Assembly: GCA_002772605.1 (NCBI GenBank)
Contig: PFDS01000049.1
Location: 1 to 17,380 of the forward strand
Length of the DNA: 17,380 nucleotides
Reading direction: 5' to 3'
Origin: Candidatus Peregrinibacteria bacterium CG10_big_fil_rev_8_21_14_0_10_49_16
GTDB taxonomy: Bacteria; Patescibacteriota; Gracilibacteria; Peribacterales; Peribacteraceae
Below, in pieces: positions 7,883 to 15,154 of the stretch. The notes under the pieces are model-generated. The model saw only the letters and a list, made by a program, of their open reading frames with translations. It was not told the DNA's origin and did not search any database. How positions within the stretch are numbered: the stretch's first letter is position 1; each line of letters opens with the position of its first letter. Position numbers and translations under genes: made by a program.

Positions 7883-7891
7883 AGCATACCA
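7883..7891 (-). promoter_or_regulatory. extended -10 box of dnaE
   Basis: The minus strand reads TGGTATGCT, an extended -10, with 6 bases to the dnaE ATG. The transcript would be leaderless or nearly so. No -35 at standard spacing; TTGATG occurs 22 bases upstream, too far. It lies in the 97-base gap shared with divergent ssb, where no convincing ssb promoter was found (TACTAT at 7935-7940 and TACCTT at 7959-7964 are weak candidates). Confidence 0.45.
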
Positions 7892-7973
7892 AATCTTTTC
7901 ATGATCACAGCATCAAGCTACCCTCACCTTCCTGTACTATCCTCTCCCTTCTAATTTCTACCTTCTTCGTTCT

Positions 7974-8846
7974 ATGTTCTCTCTCAATCGTATATCCCTT
8001 ATTGGCTACCAAACACAATCTGTTGACCTCAAAACACTTCCCAGTGGAACGAATGTGGCAGATTTGAATATTGTCGTTCCTCACACGTTTACCACAGCTG
8101 CGGGTGAGCAGGAAGGGAGGAGTTTTCATACTGTGACGTTGTGGGGAGGAATGGCAGGAGTCGCGGGACAGTTTGTGCGTCCCGGTTCGCATGTGTTTAT
8201 TGCGGGGCGTCTGCAGACGGATAGTTGGGATGATCAGCAAACAGGAGAAAAGCGCACGAAGACAAAAGTGAATGCGCAGGAGATGATTCTGCTCGATCCA
8301 AAAGACGGACAATTGTCGCAACCCCAGGGTGCGAAGCAGGTTTTGCAGTCACTCAACCGTGGAGAAGTCCTCGGTCATGTCACGCGTGATCCGGAAATGC
8401 GCACGACGCCGTCAGGGCAGCATGTGCTTACGCTTGGAGTTGCGACGAATGACCGGTGGAAAGACAAGAATACGGGAGAGATGCGTGAGAACACGGAATT
8501 TCACAATGTAGTGATTTGGGGAGACCTTGCACAGGAGACTATGCAAGGCATCAAAAAGGGCAACCGTGTGTATGCAGCGGGGCGTGTACAGACGCGGAGC
8601 TTCGAAACACAGGCAGGAGCCAAGCGCTATGTAACCGAAATTATTGCAGATCAGGTCAGTCTGTTGGGTGTTGCCAATCCTTCTGTTGAAGGAAATATGC
8701 GTGTGCAGGAAGCATCTGCCTCACCAGTTATGCAGCAGCACACTTCTCCTCAACAACGTGAACCCGCATCAGAGCTTGTTGCTGCGGGAAATATTCCGGA
8801 TATCAACTACGAGTCGGAAATCAAGGCAGAGGACTTGCCGTTTTAA
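7974..8846 (+). CDS. ssb: single-stranded DNA-binding protein with two OB folds
   Basis: Binds single-stranded DNA during replication and repair. At 290 residues it is much longer than a normal bacterial SSB (about 150-180) because it holds two OB folds, about 3-107 and 127-232. The halves align by eye: LNR start, a PSG turn (23-25, 146-148), FHTVTLWG (51-58) against FHNVVIWG (176-183), and AGRLQTxS (77-84) against AGRVQTRS (202-209). A disordered Gln/Pro/Ser-rich linker (about 235-280) leads to the acidic tip AEDLPF (285-290), the usual docking peptide for partner proteins. This layout is known from Deinococcus-Thermus, where SSB works as a dimer with four OB folds. The ATG at 7974 has no Shine-Dalgarno. 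The gene diverges from dnaE. Confidence 0.96.
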   Translation: MFSLNRISLIGYQTQSVDLKTLPSGTNVADLNIVVPHTFTTAAGEQEGRSFHTVTLWGGMAGVAGQFVRPGSHVFIAGRLQTDSWDDQQTGEKRTKTKVNAQEMILLDPKDGQLSQPQGAKQVLQSLNRGEVLGHVTRDPEMRTTPSGQHVLTLGVATNDRWKDKNTGEMRENTEFHNVVIWGDLAQETMQGIKKGNRVYAAGRVQTRSFETQAGAKRYVTEIIADQVSLLGVANPSVEGNMRVQEASASPVMQQHTSPQQREPASELVAAGNIPDINYESEIKAEDLPF

Positions 8847-8856
8847 TAAAAAAAGT

Positions 8857-8927
8857 TCCCCTCCCTTGAGGGAGGGCGTAAAGCCCCGTGGGGGCCACGC
8901 CCCTTTACGGGGGCAAGGGGAGGGGGA
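8857..8927. repeat. GC-rich palindromic element, REP/MITE-like
   Basis: An imperfect inverted repeat of about 71 bases. The outer arms TCCCCTCCCTTG (8857-8868) and CAAGGGGAGGGGGA (8914-8927) pair apart from two single-base indels. Inside are CGTAAAG (8877-8883) with CTTTACG (8903-8909) and GTGG (8888-8891) with CCAC (8895-8898). The left arm can also fold on itself (CCCTCCC, TTGA, GGGAGGG). It is far more GC-rich than its surroundings, which suggests insertion. On the minus strand it is followed by seven T (8848-8854), so it could also end the FHA transcript. Mobility is inferred; only one copy is seen. Confidence 0.55.
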
Positions 8928-8942
8928 TAAGAGTCATAGCGA

Positions 8943-8972
8943 AAAGACGTTGCCCATGCGGGCAACGTCTTT
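8943..8972. terminator. bidirectional intrinsic terminator between ssb and the FHA gene
   Basis: A perfect 13-bp stem (8943-8955 with 8960-8972), core GACGTTGCCC, closes on a 4-base loop ATGC. It has A residues on the left and TTTCTT on the right. It sits between convergent ssb and FHA genes and should stop transcription from both sides. Confidence 0.85.
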
Positions 8973-8993
8973 CTTGGTGGCAGAGAGTGTGGA

Positions 8994-9302
8994 TTACTCA
9001 CCCTCTTCCTCTGCCGCAAACGCAACGTGGAGAGCGAAACTTCCGATTCGGAGGATATCTCCTTCCTGGAGAGGGATTTCCTTGTTAATTTGGTTTTCAT
9101 TCACGGATGTACCGTTCAGGGACTCCAAGTCACGAACGGTCCATTGATCGTTCTTCCACAAGAGTTCGCAGTGGCGTCGCGACACGTCCGCAAGTGGCAG
9201 ACGAATGTCTGCCGTCCAGTGCCGACCGACGATGGTCGGGGATTTGGTGACCCGAACGCGGGTGGTTCCAAGGGTGAGGAACAAGGGGGCAGGGGTAGTC
9301 AT
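8994..9302 (-). CDS. stand-alone FHA-domain protein
   Basis: A 102-residue protein that is almost entirely one forkhead-associated domain, a phosphothreonine-peptide reader. The signature residues are Gly26-Arg27 (IVGRHW), Ser41-Arg42 and His44 (DVSRRHCEL), and Asn63-Gly64 (LESLNGTSVNEN). No membrane segment or second domain is seen; the tail is acidic (EEEGE). FHA proteins usually act with a Ser/Thr kinase, which is not in this window. The ATG has a strong GAAGGAGG Shine-Dalgarno 8 bases upstream, unlike most genes here, and its own promoter with a palindrome. It lies 80 bases after murB on the same strand. The fold is certain; the partner and role (cell-wall or division signalling is a guess from its neighbours) are unknown. 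Confidence 0.93.
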   Translation of the reverse strand: MTTPAPLFLTLGTTRVRVTKSPTIVGRHWTADIRLPLADVSRRHCELLWKNDQWTVRDLESLNGTSVNENQINKEIPLQEGDILRIGSFALHVAFAAEEEGE

Positions 9303-9310
9303 GCTACCGT

Positions 9311-9318
9311 CCTCCTTC
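9311..9318 (-). promoter_or_regulatory. strong ribosome binding site of the FHA gene
   Basis: GAAGGAGG on the minus strand, 8 bases before the ATG. It fixes the FHA start and shows that this organism does use Shine-Dalgarno initiation, so its absence at other genes is meaningful. Confidence 0.85.
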
Positions 9319-9351
9319 TGTGGGTGTGAGAAAACGACGTTACTACTAGTA

Positions 9352-9380
9352 TTTATAAACTAATTAGTTTATAAAGTCAA
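9352..9380 (-). promoter_or_regulatory. FHA gene promoter filled by a perfect 24-bp palindrome
   Basis: On the minus strand: -35 TTGACT (9375-9380), a 17-base spacer, and -10 TATAAA (9352-9357). This is the best promoter in the window. Bases 9352-9375 form a perfect 24-bp palindrome, half-site TTTATAAACTAA, covering the -10 box, the whole spacer and one base of the -35. A dimeric repressor bound there would block RNA polymerase. Predicted transcript start near 9345 gives a leader of about 43 bases with the Shine-Dalgarno. The -35 box begins right after the murB stop. Confidence 0.75.
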
Positions 9381-9382
9381 TA

Positions 9383-10270
9383 TCAGAACACCACTCTCCC
9401 ATCCTCCCCCACAAACCGCATTTCGACGTCGAGAGGCGCTTTTACCGTGGAACGTACCTCTTCGACGAGCGCTTTTGTGTCGGCGAAGGTGGCCTTGCCA
9501 GTATTAAGGAGAAAGTTCGCATGCTTCTCGGCGATCTGTACATGCCCCTTCATCCGTCCCCGAAATCCTGCCGCATCCAGAATCTTCCACGCCGGTGTGC
9601 CGTCAGAGAGGCTCTTAAAGCATGATCCGCCTGTTTTGATATGGGGTTGCGTCTCGATGCGTTTCTGGAGAAGTTGATCGATGTCTGTCTGGACCTCTAT
9701 GTGAGGGCGTACAGGAACAGAGAGCGTTGCTTTCCAGATGATAGGAGTATGTATCTTTTTGAAGATACTTTCGCGGTACCCAAACCCACACTCTTCTCGT
9801 GTCCATGTCTTCCACTGCTTCTGGTGGTAGAACGTGACTGCTTCCACAAATGCACCCAGCCAGATGCCCCCCGCGCCTTGTCCTGCATTGCCGAAAATCG
9901 CGCCGCCGAGTGTGCCGGGAATTCCTGTCAGCGGCGAGAGATCGAGATTCTTTTCCGCGAGTTCGTTTATGAGGACCGCAAGAATTTTTCCAGAGTGGAC
10001 GGTGACAAGGCGTGGTGTGTCATGGTGAGTGGCTTCACGTATCCTCATTTCGTCTGCCACCACCTTCGCCACCACCGCCTCAATTACCCCGTCCGCAAAA
10101 ATCGTATTGGATCCGCCGCCAAGCGTCACAAGTGGGAGGTGTCGTTCTGCAGCAAATTGCACAATGTCTTCGACGTCTTTCTCAGTCTGAAGCTCCACAT
10201 ACCACAGCGCTTTTCCACCAATACGCATGGTGGTTTTTGGGCCGAGAGGCACGAGTTCCTGCAGATTCAT
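9383..10270 (-). CDS. murB: UDP-N-acetylenolpyruvoylglucosamine reductase
   Basis: Reduces UDP-GlcNAc-enolpyruvate to UDP-MurNAc with NADPH, the second committed step of peptidoglycan synthesis, in the cytoplasm. The 295 residues hold the FAD-binding TTMRIGGKA (13-21) and LGGGSN (50-55), LTGIPGTLGGAIFGNAGQG (114-132), YRESIF with Arg166 (165-170), the proton-donor Ser216 in TGGSCFKS, AEKHANFLLNTGKA (247-260) and the C-terminal Glu283 in DVEMRFVG. The ATG at 10270 is 18 bases after the upstream membrane-protein gene, in the ftsW-murG-gltX run. A TAGAAT box lies 8 bases before the ATG, so an internal promoter is possible. No close Shine-Dalgarno. Identity is near certain. Confidence 0.97.
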   Translation of the reverse strand: MNLQELVPLGPKTTMRIGGKALWYVELQTEKDVEDIVQFAAERHLPLVTLGGGSNTIFADGVIEAVVAKVVADEMRIREATHHDTPRLVTVHSGKILAVLINELAEKNLDLSPLTGIPGTLGGAIFGNAGQGAGGIWLGAFVEAVTFYHQKQWKTWTREECGFGYRESIFKKIHTPIIWKATLSVPVRPHIEVQTDIDQLLQKRIETQPHIKTGGSCFKSLSDGTPAWKILDAAGFRGRMKGHVQIAEKHANFLLNTGKATFADTKALVEEVRSTVKAPLDVEMRFVGEDGRVVF

Positions 10271-10288
10271 AGCGCCATATTCTACACC

Positions 10289-10771
10289 TCATTTTCCCAC
10301 CATTCCCGCTAATTTCTCCATTGTCTCGGTCAATTTTTCAGATTTTGGTCTGCGTTGGATCTGCATCATGATTTTTGTCAGAACAGTGAACGCAAAGAGT
10401 CCTGCAACAATAAGAACGAGGTCGCGGAGATCGAGGGGCATATGGAAGATGCTCAGGAGCACCGCCTGTCCCAACGCGAAGAAGAATACGCCGGTAAGAA
10501 TACCAACCACGAGTGTGACAAGAACGAGTCGCGAGCGGTTTTCCTGCGAGTCCTGCGGTGCGCTTGCAAGTCGTGTGAGAAGGTCGCTGTCGATAATCAC
10601 GGGTTCTTTTCCCCACTCTTTGAAGAGGTTGAATACTTTCCGTTGCAGAATGAGGTTCACGAACGTCTGAAACGGTACTGGCGTTTTTCCTTCGATAATC
10701 GCGCGGTTGTGATCAATCTTGATCGGCACTTCAACGTTCCTCTTTGAGGAGATGGTGGACATGGATTGCAT
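10289..10771 (-). CDS. unknown protein with two membrane segments
   Basis: A 160-residue protein of no recognised family. A polar N-terminal half (1-80), including a VEVPIKID and AIIEGKTPVPF stretch, precedes two hydrophobic segments, about 82-108 and 117-137, joined by a short polar turn. A basic, helical tail (138-160) follows. With two segments, both ends should lie on the same side, most likely the cytoplasm. The ATG at 10771 overlaps the gltX stop by one base (TAATG), so translation should be coupled; Met4 is a possible alternative start. murB follows after 18 bases. Its place among cell-wall genes hints at an envelope role, but nothing in the sequence proves that. Confidence 0.8.
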   Translation of the reverse strand: MQSMSTISSKRNVEVPIKIDHNRAIIEGKTPVPFQTFVNLILQRKVFNLFKEWGKEPVIIDSDLLTRLASAPQDSQENRSRLVLVTLVVGILTGVFFFALGQAVLLSIFHMPLDLRDLVLIVAGLFAFTVLTKIMMQIQRRPKSEKLTETMEKLAGMVGK

Positions 10772-12252
10772 TATACCGTAACTGCCTCTAGTCGCTCCAG
10801 CACCTCCTCCTTCCCCAAGACTTCTGCTACTTCCGTTGCTCCGGGACTGAATTTTCTCCCTGTGAGGACCGCGCGCAGCGGCCAGAGGAGCTGACCAAGT
10901 TTGAGATTGTGCTTTTTTGCTGTCTTTTTGCTGGTTTCTAACAGCTTCTCGTCAGTCCAATCGTCTATGTCTGCCAACATCCTTTTAAGGGTGTTGAGAA
11001 TCTCTGGAAGCGCCGCTTCTGTCACGTTCTGTTTTTCGTTCACCAGTAACTTGTTGTCCACCTCCGGTCGTTCATAGAAGAATCGTACCATATCGGCACT
11101 TTCCGAGAAGAAATGAATACGGTCTTGAATGAGGGAAGCTTTTTTTGCAAACGCCTTGTCCAGAGCGGCTGCGGGAATCTCTTCTGCCACAACTGGGTGA
11201 ATGCGTTTTGCGAAGTCCTCTGCAGGGATTTTTCTCATCCACTGACCCTGCAGCCACTTCAGTTTTTCCGTGTCGAAAACCGCACCGCCCTTCTGGATGC
11301 GGTCAATACTGAATTCTTCCACGAGTTCACCGAGCGTGAACAGTTCCTGTGGCGTACCCGGGTTCCACCCAAGGAGCGCAAGGAAGTTGAGGAGTGCTTC
11401 GGGCAGGTAGCCTTGTGCAGTGTAGTCTTCTGCCGCAACGTCTCCTTGTCTCTTGCTGAGTTTTGTTCGGTCGGCGTTCAGGAGCAGTGGTACGTGTGCA
11501 AAACGTGGTGCCTGCCAACCGAGAAACTCGTAGAGGAGAAGGTGTTTTGGCGTCGAACTTAGCCATTCTTCTCCACGGATCACGATATCAATGTTCATCA
11601 GCTCATCGTCAACGACGTTGGCAAGGTGATACGTAGGGTAGCCATCGCTTTTCAGAAGAACCTGGTCGTCGATTTCCAGTCCGCGGAACTCCACCTTCCC
11701 GCGGATGTCGTCGGTGAAACTCACGACATTTCCATCAGGAATCTTCATGCGTACGACGTATGGTTCTGCATTCTTCAGCTTTTCCTGCACTTCGTCTTCA
11801 GAGAGCGTCAGTGCGTTTTTCATACGCATGCGAATCGATGCATCATACTTCGGTGCAGGGTTTCCTGCCCGTTTCTCGTTGTCACGCATATGTTCAATAT
11901 CTTCCTCGGTGTCGAAGGCGTAGTACGCACACCCTTTCTCAAGGAGGTCCTCGGCATACTTCTGGTAGATTGCGAGGCGCTCTGATTGAATGTACGGGCC
12001 TTTGTCTCCCCGTTGCGTTACACGGCCTTCGCTGTCCAGAACGACGCCTTCGTCGGGAGGAATACCTGCCCAGTGGAGTGTACGGAGAATATTTTCCGTA
12101 GCACCAATTACTTCCCGTTCTTTATCAGTGTCTTCAATTCTCAGGAGAAATACACCGTTGCTCTGTTTGGCAACAAGATACGCATACAGGGCTGTCCGAA
12201 GACCTCCAATATGCAAAAACCCAGTCGGTGATGGGGCAAATCGCGTACGCAT
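10771..12252 (-). CDS. gltX: glutamyl-tRNA synthetase
   Basis: Class I synthetase charging tRNA-Glu, 493 residues. The start RTRFAPSPTG runs into the HIGH-type motif HIGG (14-17), RIEDTD (38-43), GYPTYHLANVVDD (204-216) and the KMSKR-type motif KLSKR (264-268). The C-terminal half is the helical anticodon-binding region, ending in the LGQLLWPLRAVLTG stretch. The zinc-knuckle cysteines of the E. coli enzyme are absent (only Cys108 in the region), as in many bacterial GluRS. Whether it also charges tRNA-Gln cannot be read with confidence here. The ATG is 11 bases after the cyclophilin stop; a GAGGG sits too close for a normal Shine-Dalgarno, and a TAAACT box lies 8 bases upstream. Coupled to the next gene by TAATG. 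Confidence 0.96.
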   Translation of the reverse strand: MRTRFAPSPTGFLHIGGLRTALYAYLVAKQSNGVFLLRIEDTDKEREVIGATENILRTLHWAGIPPDEGVVLDSEGRVTQRGDKGPYIQSERLAIYQKYAEDLLEKGCAYYAFDTEEDIEHMRDNEKRAGNPAPKYDASIRMRMKNALTLSEDEVQEKLKNAEPYVVRMKIPDGNVVSFTDDIRGKVEFRGLEIDDQVLLKSDGYPTYHLANVVDDELMNIDIVIRGEEWLSSTPKHLLLYEFLGWQAPRFAHVPLLLNADRTKLSKRQGDVAAEDYTAQGYLPEALLNFLALLGWNPGTPQELFTLGELVEEFSIDRIQKGGAVFDTEKLKWLQGQWMRKIPAEDFAKRIHPVVAEEIPAAALDKAFAKKASLIQDRIHFFSESADMVRFFYERPEVDNKLLVNEKQNVTEAALPEILNTLKRMLADIDDWTDEKLLETSKKTAKKHNLKLGQLLWPLRAVLTGRKFSPGATEVAEVLGKEEVLERLEAVTV

Positions 12253-12263
12253 GCCCTCAAAGT

Positions 12264-12845
12264 TTACTCTACCTCTACTGTAAATGTCACAGGTTCAACC
12301 GGCATATCCCGCGCATCGCGCTCCATTTGAGTTATGGTATCGACAACGCCGAGACCTGTAGTAACGCGTCCGAAGACCGTGTGCTTCCCCTGGAGCCAGG
12401 GAGTTTCGTCAGCTTGCACAATGAAGAACTGGGAACCGTTCGTATTTGGTCCGCGGTTTGCCATGGCGATAGCACCGCGCACCATGGGAAGCGAGTTTGG
12501 CTCATCTTCGAATGTGGGACCGTAAATGCTCTCTCCGCCGGTACCGTTGCCACTGGGGTCGCCGCCCTGAATCATGAAGTCGGGGATAATACGGTGGAAT
12601 GTCAGTCCGTCGTAGTAACCGTTCTTTGCGTGCACAACGAAGTTCGTCACTGTTTTTGGCGCACTGTCTGCATCGAGTTCCAAGACAATGTCTCCCTTAC
12701 TCGTTTTCAGGGTCACGGCATGTGTGCCAGAGAGGAGGGGGCCGTCATAGTCGGACATCGTTGTGTTCGCGGTAGGTGGAGTCTCCTGTGGCGTGCAGCT
12801 GAGCAAAAGCGCCAAGGCAAATAGGGGGAGGAGGAACTTATACAT
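12264..12845 (-). CDS. cyclophilin-type peptidyl-prolyl isomerase, lipoprotein
   Basis: Speeds cis-trans isomerisation of prolyl bonds in folding proteins. The 193 residues start with a short signal peptide and lipobox LLSC ending at Cys17, so it should be a lipid-anchored extracytoplasmic protein; lspA, the enzyme that would cleave it, is nearby on the other strand. A flexible spacer (18-40) leads to the cyclophilin domain with FHRIIPDFMIQGGDPSGNG (83-101, Arg85, Phe90, Gln93), NGSQFF (136-141) and ETPWLQGKHTVFGRV (147-161, Trp150, His155). The active-site set looks complete. It lies 14 bases after murG and 11 before gltX. It may help fold envelope proteins; its place in the run is unusual for a cell-wall cluster. 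Confidence 0.95.
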   Translation of the reverse strand: MYKFLLPLFALALLLSCTPQETPPTANTTMSDYDGPLLSGTHAVTLKTSKGDIVLELDADSAPKTVTNFVVHAKNGYYDGLTFHRIIPDFMIQGGDPSGNGTGGESIYGPTFEDEPNSLPMVRGAIAMANRGPNTNGSQFFIVQADETPWLQGKHTVFGRVTTGLGVVDTITQMERDARDMPVEPVTFTVEVE

Positions 12846-12859
12846 AGTTCCGGATTAGC

Positions 12860-13921
12860 CTAGTGTTCCGGTGTCGTACTTTCAATATATTTGAGAATAA
12901 TTTTAGAAATAAGTCTAGGTGCGTCCGGCGTAGACAGTGTCTTGATGGCCTCAGCCATCTTCTGTCTTCGATTTGCATGTTGGAGAAGTGACTGGACAAG
13001 GTTGTATAAATTATTTTCTAAATCTTTTTGGTACAGAAGGATACACCCGCCTGACTTCTCTACAGTCTCTGCATTTCGCACTTGGTGATCTTGGGCAAGG
13101 CCTTGTATGGGTACGAGAATTGTTGGGACTGCGTTCATAGCGAGTTCTGCAATGCTGTTTGCTCCTGCACGACTGATAGCAAGGTCTGTAACGGCAAAAA
13201 GGTGAGGAAGGTCGTTGGTAGCAAATTCAGTGCTCCAGTAACACGGTTTGTCTCCAGTCTTCTGTTGTACGTCTGCAGTCTTTCCTGGACCGGTAATGTG
13301 AATGACGTCGCAGAGTGCTGTCAGTTGAGGGAGTAGGGTGAGAGTAACTTCATTAATCGCCTGTGCTCCCTGGCTCGCTCCCCATATGAGAAGAATCGGA
13401 CGCTCTCCGGAGAACCCTGTTATCCGAAGCCCTTCTTCTTTCGACCCTTGCGCAAGTTCCGGACGAACGGGGTGTCCGGTATGGGTATATCCGTGTTGGG
13501 GAAACCCAGAGCATGCTTCTTTGGTAAGGAACCGAAGGCAACGGTTCGCTCGACCAGACACGGCATCTGACTCATGGAGTAGAACCGGAATGCCCTGTGA
13601 CCAGGCTGCTAGTCCGAAAGGAATGCTTAAGCGCCCTCCCGTACTGAAGATGAGGTCAGGTTTGTGTGTATGAAGCAGACGAAATGCGAGCAGGAGGTGT
13701 CTCCAAAAGGAAAACGACAGTGTCCAACCCCCTGTAAGAAAAGGAGTAGTGGTGTATGGGAGTTCTTCTCCTTCAAGAAATAAACGGTCTGCTGTTCGTG
13801 GAGAGCAGACGAAATGTGCATGCAGATCTGGCCGCATCTGCTCTAGTGCGCGCCACACAGCAACTGACGGAGCAATGTGACCGGCACTACCACCGCCTAC
13901 AAAGAGAACCGTGTGTGTCAT
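12860..13921 (-). CDS. murG: undecaprenyl-PP-MurNAc-pentapeptide GlcNAc transferase
   Basis: Adds GlcNAc from UDP-GlcNAc to lipid I to form lipid II at the inner face of the membrane. The 353 residues match the family. The N-terminal domain has the glycine loop GGGSAGHIAPS (9-19), STGGRLS (93-99) and HESDAVSGRANR (116-127; E. coli has HEQN here). The C-terminal domain has GASQGAQAIN (181-190), SRAGANSIAEL (250-260) and the donor-binding QDHQVRNA (277-284). The ATG overlaps the ftsW stop by 4 bases (ATGA), a standard coupled pair. murC, which usually follows murG, is missing; the cyclophilin comes next after 14 bases. Confidence 0.97.
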   Translation of the reverse strand: MTHTVLFVGGGSAGHIAPSVAVWRALEQMRPDLHAHFVCSPRTADRLFLEGEELPYTTTPFLTGGWTLSFSFWRHLLLAFRLLHTHKPDLIFSTGGRLSIPFGLAAWSQGIPVLLHESDAVSGRANRCLRFLTKEACSGFPQHGYTHTGHPVRPELAQGSKEEGLRITGFSGERPILLIWGASQGAQAINEVTLTLLPQLTALCDVIHITGPGKTADVQQKTGDKPCYWSTEFATNDLPHLFAVTDLAISRAGANSIAELAMNAVPTILVPIQGLAQDHQVRNAETVEKSGGCILLYQKDLENNLYNLVQSLLQHANRRQKMAEAIKTLSTPDAPRLISKIILKYIESTTPEH

Positions 13922-15135
13922 AGACCAAAACTCCGTCGCAAACTCCCCATTCCTGGTCGGACGTATCGCCTGTGGGCCGGTTGGTGAGATCCCGCGTGAA
14001 GGGAGATATTGAGGAGAACGCCGACTCCTGCAAGAAGAGCTACAAGAGAGGATCCTCCATAACTAATAAAGGGGAGTGTGAGTCCGGTGAGTGGGAAGAG
14101 GGACATATTGACGGCAATATTAATGATTGTTTGGAATGCGATCCACATGGTGATGCCACTTGCCACGAGAAATCCAAAGCGATCGGGAGCCCGGCGAGCT
14201 ATGGTAAATCCGCGTACGACAAACACCCCGTAGAGACAAAAGATAATCAGGATACGGAAAAACCCCAGCTCTTCTGCCATGGCGGCAAAGATCATGTCTG
14301 CTTGTACTTCGGGAAGATACCCAAACTTCTGGATGGACTTTCCATACCCGACACCGAATGGTCCCCCGCTACCAATGGCAATGAGCGCCTGCTGAATTTG
14401 GAACCCAATTGTTTCGGTAAATGTTGGTGCGTCTGGAAAGAGAAAGACCTTGAACCGGTTGCGAATGTACTCTTCCTGTAAAATAAACGGCAAGCCGAAT
14501 GCACTGGCAAGGGCTGTACCCAGTCCTAAGTGAAGAATACTTCCTCCTGCCAGGAAGAACATCGTAACCGCAATTGCAGAGAGAACCATAAAGGAGCCGA
14601 GGTCAGGTTGGATGGCGATAGGAGCAGTGCTGATGAAGAGCAGTGCAGCGAAGGGGTAGAAGCCCTCTTTCAACGTGGAGATGCACTGTTCGCGTTTCTG
14701 GAGCCAGAGGGCAAGATAGAAAATCAAACTCAGTTTCAAAAATTCAGATGGTTGCAGTGAAAAACCCCCAATGACGAGCCAGCTTTGTGCAGTACCGTAA
14801 TCGTTGCTAGTGCCGGGAAGGAAGAGAGCGAGTACAAGCAGCAGTGTGCCGGCGAAGATCACATGTGCGGAGTACCGCCAAAAATGGTATGGGATGCAGG
14901 CCACGGTAATCATGACTCCAAAACCCACGAGCATGTGAAAAAAGCTACGCCATAAATAAAATGAGTTCGTTGGTGTGCTGAGTGTCCCTTGAGCCGTGAG
15001 TCGTTCCGTCAGTTGGTAGCTTTCAAAGACGCTCACGCTTGCGATCATGGCAACGCCAAAAAACGTGAGTCCACAGGTAATGCCGAGCAGGAGGAGATCC
15101 ATGCGCTGAAGAAGAGAGATGAGCTTTGTAAGCAC
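13918..15135 (-). CDS. ftsW: SEDS peptidoglycan glycosyltransferase FtsW
   Basis: Polymerises lipid II at the division septum with a class B PBP. The 405 residues form about ten membrane segments. Family signatures are QPSEFLKLS (128-136), QPDLGSFM (176-183), GVGYGKSIQKFGYLPE (261-276), catalytic Asp280 in QADMIFAAMAEELG, and PLTGLTLPFISYGGSS (348-363). The pairing with murG supports FtsW over RodA. The start given is GTG at 15135, which has no Shine-Dalgarno but a TATACT box 7 bases upstream; the ATG at 15102 (Met12) would still precede the first membrane segment and is the alternative. The N-terminus lies 19 bases from the likely start of divergent lspA. First gene of the minus-strand run reaching the FHA gene. 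Confidence 0.95.
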   Translation of the reverse strand: MLTKLISLLQRMDLLLLGITCGLTFFGVAMIASVSVFESYQLTERLTAQGTLSTPTNSFYLWRSFFHMLVGFGVMITVACIPYHFWRYSAHVIFAGTLLLVLALFLPGTSNDYGTAQSWLVIGGFSLQPSEFLKLSLIFYLALWLQKREQCISTLKEGFYPFAALLFISTAPIAIQPDLGSFMVLSAIAVTMFFLAGGSILHLGLGTALASAFGLPFILQEEYIRNRFKVFLFPDAPTFTETIGFQIQQALIAIGSGGPFGVGYGKSIQKFGYLPEVQADMIFAAMAEELGFFRILIIFCLYGVFVVRGFTIARRAPDRFGFLVASGITMWIAFQTIINIAVNMSLFPLTGLTLPFISYGGSSLVALLAGVGVLLNISLHAGSHQPAHRRYVRPGMGSLRRSFGL

Positions 15136-15141
15136 GCAAGG

Positions 15142-15148
15142 TAGTATA
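15142..15148. promoter_or_regulatory. overlapping divergent -10 boxes of ftsW and lspA
   Basis: The seven bases TAGTATA give TAGTAT on the plus strand (15142-15147), 7 bases before the lspA GTG, and TATACT on the minus strand (15143-15148), 7 bases before the ftsW GTG. No good -35 is seen for either. Both transcripts would be leaderless, and one polymerase bound here would exclude the other. Confidence 0.45.
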
Positions 15149-15154
15149 GGGAAT

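Noticed and set aside
9641..10312. 223-residue plus-strand open frame opposite murB
   Set aside because: MurB motifs are complete on the other strand, so this is an antisense shadow.
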